This document shows positions 60,518 through 64,000 of a DNA stretch of 64,000 bases, in pieces. The notes beneath the pieces are model-generated. The model was not told the DNA's origin and did no database searches. It saw only the letters and a program-made list of their open reading frames with translations. A program made the position numbers and the translations under genes. Each line of letters begins with the position of its first letter. Position 1 is the stretch's first letter. This stretch comes from Imperialibacter sp965651695 (GTDB lineage: Bacteria; Bacteroidota; Bacteroidia; Cytophagales; Cyclobacteriaceae), in contig CBFGTI010000001.1 in the NCBI GenBank assembly GCA_965651695.1, positions 62,001 through 126,000 on the forward strand, read 5' to 3'.

Positions 60518-61042
60518 ATGCTGGTAAGTGATTGCTTTCAACTTGGGGTAATCACCAAAGCGCATGGCTTACGTGGTGAGGTTCAGCTACTAATTGATGC
60601 AGATGAACCCGACAACTACAAGAAATTGGAATCGGTTCTGTTGTTGATCAACAACGAGCTGGTTCCTTTTTTTTTGAAGGCCTGGCAGCTGAGCGGCTCC
60701 AAAGCAATTGCTCATTTTGAAGAGATTGACTCACTGGAGAAAGCCGAACGCTTAGTTTCCACCGAAGTATACTTGCCCGACACTTTTCTGCCCGAGCTTG
60801 CCGACGATCAATACTACTACCACGACCTGGTCGGTTTAACGGCCTACGACAAGAACGAAGAATTGGGTGTAGTGGCAAACGTTTACAACCTACCGGGGCA
60901 CGACATTCTCTCCGTGGTAGTAAATGAAAAAGAAGTGCTGGTGCCGATATCGGACGAGGTAATAAAAAAAGTAGACCTAAAAGCCGGCACCCTCTTTCTC
61001 GAGTTGCCTGATGGCTTGCTCGACATTTATCTTGAGCCATAA
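60518..61042 (+). CDS. rimM: Ribosome maturation factor RimM
   Basis: Assembly factor that binds S19 and helps 30S maturation. 174 residues. It has the N-terminal beta-barrel (GVITKAHGLRGEVQLLIDAD) and the C-terminal PRC-barrel with YYYHDLVGLTAYD and LPGHDILSVVVNEKEVLVPI. It starts three bases after the rpsP stop and ends three bases before trmD. Confidence 0.94.
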   Translation: MLVSDCFQLGVITKAHGLRGEVQLLIDADEPDNYKKLESVLLLINNELVPFFLKAWQLSGSKAIAHFEEIDSLEKAERLVSTEVYLPDTFLPELADDQYYYHDLVGLTAYDKNEELGVVANVYNLPGHDILSVVVNEKEVLVPISDEVIKKVDLKAGTLFLELPDGLLDIYLEP

Positions 61043-61045
61043 TCC

Positions 61046-61723
61046 ATGGTGCGATTTGATATAATTACCTGTGTACCCGACCTGCTACGCAGCCCGTTCG
61101 AACACAGCATCCTTAAAAGGGCCATTCAGAAAGGCCTCACCGAAGTACATGTTCACAACTTGCGCGACTACGCCGCGAACAAGCATAAAACGGTAGACGA
61201 CTACGGCTACGGCGGAGGAGCAGGCATGGTGCTTCAAATTGAGCCGATTGACCGGTGCATTAGTTCGCTGAAAGCTGAGCGGCCATACGATGAGGTAATA
61301 TATATGAGCCCGGACGGTGAGATGTTTACTCAAAAACTGGCCAACACGCTTGCCATGAAGGGCAACATGATTTTGCTGTGCGGCCACTACAAAGGTGTAG
61401 ACGAGCGGGTAAGGGAGTTTCTTGTCACCAGGGAAATCAGCATCGGCGACTACGTACTGTCCGGTGGCGAATTAGCCGCAGCAGTGGTGGCCGACGCGGT
61501 AATCCGGCTTATACCCGGCGTGCTGAACGACGAAACCTCCGCACTAACCGATTCTTTTCAGGACGACCTGATTGCCCCGCCTGTATATAGCCGCCCGGCC
61601 GACTACAAAGGCATGAAAGTGCCTGACGTATTACTCTCCGGAAACGACGCCCTCATCGACAACTGGAGACACGAGCAGTCGCTTGAGAGGACTCGTCAGC
61701 GCAGGCCGGGTTTACTTCCCTAG
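61046..61723 (+). CDS. trmD: tRNA (guanine-N1)-methyltransferase
   Basis: Methylates G37 of tRNAs using S-adenosylmethionine. 225 residues. It forms a SPOUT trefoil knot with YMSPDGEMFTQKLA, LLCGHYKGVDERV and EISIGDYVLSGGELAA, all conserved. Third gene of the rpsP operon. In many bacteria rplS follows directly; here a terminator-like palindrome and a regulator gene come first. Confidence 0.95.
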   Translation: MVRFDIITCVPDLLRSPFEHSILKRAIQKGLTEVHVHNLRDYAANKHKTVDDYGYGGGAGMVLQIEPIDRCISSLKAERPYDEVIYMSPDGEMFTQKLANTLAMKGNMILLCGHYKGVDERVREFLVTREISIGDYVLSGGELAAAVVADAVIRLIPGVLNDETSALTDSFQDDLIAPPVYSRPADYKGMKVPDVLLSGNDALIDNWRHEQSLERTRQRRPGLLP

Positions 61724-61727
61724 TGTT

Positions 61728-61749
61728 TGTGTGCGCACACATTTTTTTT
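61728..61749 (+). terminator. Palindrome plus T run after trmD (terminator or operator)
   Basis: TGTGTGCGCACACA (61728-61741) is a perfect 14-base palindrome, followed by eight T. It begins four bases after the trmD stop, which favours a terminator. It is also 58 bases before the LacI-family start, and the palindrome shape fits a LacI-type operator for autoregulation. Confidence 0.65.
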
Positions 61750-61799
61750 AAGAAAAGAAGGGATATGCATTTTTTTTCCTTATTTAAGGTTCTGATTTT

Positions 61800-62867
61800 A
61801 TGGATAATAGAACTGTACGGATAAAAGACATTGCCAAACTGGCGGGTGTATCTGTGGGCACGGTAGACCGGGTGCTTCACAACCGTGGTAAGGTTTCGGA
61901 GAAATCTCTGCAGAAGGTTCACGCTATTTTAAAGGAGATCGACTACAAGCCAAACCTCATTGCCCGTAGCCTGGGCCTTAACAAAACTTTCCGCATAGCC
62001 GCCCTTCTGCCCGACCCGAACCTCGACCCCTATTGGGCGCAATCATTCGAAGGAATAAAAAAAAGCGCGGGAGAGTGGCAGCAGCGGGGTTTGGTGGTAG
62101 AGCCTTTCTTTTACGACCTGCACAACAGCAAGTCGTTCGTAAAGGCAGCTAACGCCCTCACAAAATCGGCCCCTGGCGGCAGCCCCGACGGCGTAATTGT
62201 TGCCCCACTTTTTTATAAAGAGGCCCTCCCTCTTTTCAAAACGTTTTACTCCCTCGGCATTCCTTACGTGTTGTTTAACACCCGGATCGAAGAAGCGGCA
62301 CCCCTGTCGTTTATTGGCCAAAACCTGTATCAGAGCGGAAGGCTGGCTGCAGAGCTGTCGGCGTTGGGCATTAGCAAAGGGGGCAGGGTTGCAATTTTGC
62401 ACGTGTATGAAGACCTGCCTAATTCCGTTCACCTGATGGAGAAAGAGAAAGGGTTTAAGCAGTTTTTTAAAGAGCGGCCGGAGATGGGTATAGAAGTGAA
62501 GAGCCTGCATCTTGCTTCGCCGGAGAAGCCCTCCTTCCGTGATGACCTTACCAACTTGTTTTCCGATACGCTTCTTCAGGGAGTTTTCATAAGCACGTCG
62601 AAGGCTTTTCAGGTGGTGGATATTCTCAAGAAAACCGGCCGAAAGGACATCCGGATTGTAGGCTACGACCTGCTCGACGAAAACCTGGCCGCTCTCAAGG
62701 CAGGTGATATCGCTTTTTTAATCAACCAAAATCCGGCCCGGCAGGCAGCTATCGGCATCGATCACCTGGCAAATCAATTAATTTTCAAACTGGAACCGGC
62801 CGCAGAGTACCTCCTGCCCCTCGAAATCATCACGCAGGAAAATATCGCTTCTTACAAACATAACTAA
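61800..62867 (+). CDS. LacI-family transcriptional regulator
   Basis: A protein of 355 residues. The N-terminal helix-turn-helix (IKDIAKLAGVSVGTVDRVLH, residues 7-26) and hinge region NLIARSLGLNK are typical of LacI/GalR. The rest is a periplasmic-binding-protein-like sensor domain (LLPDPNLDPYWAQSFEGIKK, then SFIGQNLYQSGRLAAE), so a sugar or related ligand is likely. It has no linked sugar genes in the window and lies between trmD and rplS. The palindrome just upstream may be its operator. Confidence 0.9.
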   Translation: MDNRTVRIKDIAKLAGVSVGTVDRVLHNRGKVSEKSLQKVHAILKEIDYKPNLIARSLGLNKTFRIAALLPDPNLDPYWAQSFEGIKKSAGEWQQRGLVVEPFFYDLHNSKSFVKAANALTKSAPGGSPDGVIVAPLFYKEALPLFKTFYSLGIPYVLFNTRIEEAAPLSFIGQNLYQSGRLAAELSALGISKGGRVAILHVYEDLPNSVHLMEKEKGFKQFFKERPEMGIEVKSLHLASPEKPSFRDDLTNLFSDTLLQGVFISTSKAFQVVDILKKTGRKDIRIVGYDLLDENLAALKAGDIAFLINQNPARQAAIGIDHLANQLIFKLEPAAEYLLPLEIITQENIASYKHN

Positions 62868-62872
62868 CATGG

Positions 62873-62884
62873 GCCGGCGCCGGC
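62873..62884. other. 12-base GC palindrome after the LacI-family gene
   Basis: GCCGGCGCCGGC is a perfect palindrome, six bases after the LacI-family stop. No T run follows. A terminator remnant or regulatory site is possible. Confidence 0.35.
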
Positions 62885-62930
62885 ACACAATACGAAGCAG
62901 GTTCGGCCTAATAATTTCTCAGCCTGCATA

Positions 62931-62960
62931 TTTGCTATTCAAAACATAGTTGTATATTTG
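62931..62960 (+). promoter_or_regulatory. Sigma-A promoter of rplS
   Basis: TTTG at 62931-62934 and TATATTTG at 62953-62960 are 18 bases apart; both match the Bacteroidota consensus exactly. The leader to the ATG at 62996 is about 30 bases. Confidence 0.8.
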
Positions 62961-62995
62961 CAGTCCGTTTTGGGAAACGGTAAAAAATTTCAATC

Positions 62996-63352
62996 ATGAG
63001 CGATTTGATCAAATTAGTTGAAGCGCAATATCAGCCGCAAAGAAATGACCTCCCCGAATTTAAGGCGGGTGATACTATAAACGTACACGTGAAAATCAAA
63101 GAAGGTAACAAAGAGCGTGTGCAGCAATTTCAGGGTACAGTTATTCAACGCAAAAATGTAGGCACCAATGGTGAAACATTTACCGTGAGAAAAGTATCGA
63201 GCGGTGTGGGTGTTGAAAGAATCTTCCCCATCATTTCACCAAGCGTTGAAAAAATTGAACTAGTCCGCCAGGGTTCTGTGCGCAGGGCACGTCTTTACTA
63301 CTTGCGTGGCAAAAAAGGGAAAGCCGCGAGAATTAAAGAAAAAATCTCCTGA
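62996..63352 (+). CDS. rplS: 50S ribosomal protein L19
   Basis: Ribosomal protein at the 30S-50S interface, 118 residues, of normal length. The motif FKAGDTINVHVKIKEGNKER near the start, then FQGTVIQRKNVG and SPSVEKIELVRQGSVRRARL, are diagnostic. It has its own promoter, unlike in bacteria where it is the last gene of the rpsP operon. A strong terminator follows. Confidence 0.97.
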   Translation: MSDLIKLVEAQYQPQRNDLPEFKAGDTINVHVKIKEGNKERVQQFQGTVIQRKNVGTNGETFTVRKVSSGVGVERIFPIISPSVEKIELVRQGSVRRARLYYLRGKKGKAARIKEKIS

Positions 63353-63373
63353 GGATTTGAATAAAATGATGTC

Positions 63374-63399
63374 AAAGCCAACTCTAGGGTTGGCTTTTT
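63374..63399 (+). terminator. Rho-independent terminator of rplS
   Basis: AAAGCCAAC (63374-63382) pairs with GTTGGCTTT (63389-63397), a 9-bp stem with a 6-base loop, followed by a T run. It begins 21 bases after the stop. Confidence 0.9.
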
Positions 63400-63424
63400 G
63401 CGTTTATTTGCTGTCAGTTTTATT

Positions 63425-64000
63425 ATGCATCTCACTTTTTATAAATACCACGGCACAGGTAACGATTTCGTTATAATAGACGACCGGGATCTCCAATTTC
63501 CGGCTAGCACTGCATTGGTTCGGAAGCTCTGCCACCGCCATTTTGGCATAGGCGCAGATGGCCTCATACTTATCCGCCATCATAAGCAATACGATTTCGA
63601 AATGATCTACTACAATGCCGATGGCAGCCAGAGTATGTGTGGAAATGGCAGTCGCTGCGCCGTGCATTTTGCTCATAAAATCGGACTTGCCGGACCCGCT
63701 ACAACTTTCCTTTCCACTGATGGCCTGCATTTTGCCACCATAGAAAATGATACAGTGGCTGTGCAGCTGCATGACGTAACGTCAGTTTCCGAAAAAGGAG
63801 ACGCTATGTTTATCAATACCGGCTCGCCTCATCATGTGCAGTTTGTAGACGATGTGGAAAAATTTGCTGTGGTGGAGGAAGGCAAAAAAATACGTTATAG
63901 TGACACCTATTCTCCGGGGGGCACTAATGTTAATTTTGTTGAGCTGCGGAAAGACAATGCCATTTTTGTGCGGACTTACGAGCGTGGCGTGGAAAACGAA
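63425..64000 (+). CDS. dapF: Diaminopimelate epimerase (3' partial)
   Basis: Converts LL- to meso-diaminopimelate for lysine and peptidoglycan. The first 192 codons are seen; the frame runs off the window without a stop. The start at 63425 gives MHLTFYKYHGTGNDFVIIDD, the family opening. GIGADGLI and YYNADGSQSMCGNGSRCAVHF contain one of the two catalytic cysteines (in MCGNG). The second half is cut off. It follows the rplS terminator and so should have its own promoter. Confidence 0.94.
   Translation, partial: MHLTFYKYHGTGNDFVIIDDRDLQFPASTALVRKLCHRHFGIGADGLILIRHHKQYDFEMIYYNADGSQSMCGNGSRCAVHFAHKIGLAGPATTFLSTDGLHFATIENDTVAVQLHDVTSVSEKGDAMFINTGSPHHVQFVDDVEKFAVVEEGKKIRYSDTYSPGGTNVNFVELRKDNAIFVRTYERGVENE

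Noticed and set aside
62873..62884. The GCCGGCGCCGGC palindrome as a terminator of the LacI-family gene.
   Set aside because: No T run follows and the stem has no room for a normal loop, so it is only listed as an unexplained palindrome.
1..64000. CRISPR arrays, tRNA or rRNA genes, prophage or a defence island.
   Set aside because: No regularly spaced repeats, cloverleaf sequences or phage/defence genes were seen in any gap; the gaps are short and explained by promoters, terminators or the two small elements.

Overview
The window looks like a chromosomal segment of a Bacteroidota bacterium, most probably order Cytophagales. The evidence is the gene content (DUF4834, DUF4407, TIGR00266/AIM24, WG-repeat, AsmA-like giant protein, two-FtsX-domain ABC permease, Bacteroidota-type lipoproteins), start codons that mostly lack Shine-Dalgarno sequences, and several promoters of the Bacteroidota TTTG / TAnnTTTG type. 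Base composition is near 50% GC and coding density is high. Genus cannot be fixed from the sequence alone. No rRNA, tRNA, CRISPR array, prophage or complete insertion sequence was seen.

Layout: 1-5162 is a tightly packed plus-strand operon (GlmU-like protein, holB, retropepsin-like zinc-protease family protein, hemC, lipoprotein cyclophilin, RmlD-like reductase). 5189-8285 (minus) holds arfB and a WG-repeat protein. 8552-15216 (plus) holds a 1428-residue AsmA-like envelope protein, a gamma-glutamylcyclotransferase-like protein and an exported ChbG-like deacetylase plus hydroxypyruvate-isomerase-like pair ending in a clear terminator. 15520-20778 has copper export (copA, copZ-like), two Dpp-type permeases without an ATPase, and a small unknown gene. 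20787-26253 holds a carboxypeptidase-regulatory-domain protein, an ArsR-type regulator coupled to a HAD phosphatase, pruA, a DUF4407 membrane protein and a small coiled-coil membrane protein. 26339-41161 is almost all minus strand: lipoprotein, M3 peptidase, AIM24 protein, gltX, FtsX-type permease, dnaJ-grpE, obg, adk, hpt and an M42 peptidase. 41515-44998 (mostly plus) has upp, small membrane or unknown proteins, an SMP-30 lipoprotein (minus), and a two-gene unit ending in pspC. 45070-59635 (minus) has an arginase-family protein, nqrF, accD, an outer-membrane-type protein, DUF4834, carB, and the complete 2-oxoglutarate dehydrogenase set sucA-odhB-lpd. 59903-64000 (plus) is rpsP-rimM-trmD, a LacI-family regulator, rplS and the start of dapF.

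Most of the segment is housekeeping. The points that deserve attention are: (1) a textbook sigma-54 -24/-12 motif directly before a novel small membrane protein and a pspC gene, which recalls the sigma-54 phage-shock operon of Proteobacteria; (2) two short non-coding elements, 95 and 196 bp, each with terminal inverted repeats and perfect 10-bp flanking direct repeats, the signature of MITEs; (3) several core proteins that have lost residues normally treated as diagnostic: AccD without its zinc ribbon, DnaJ with only one of its two zinc centres, and an arginase-family protein missing two metal ligands; (4) a regulator gene inserted between trmD and rplS, preceded by a perfect palindrome; and (5) a structured, terminator-ended non-coding stretch near 25.7-25.86 kb that could be a small RNA.
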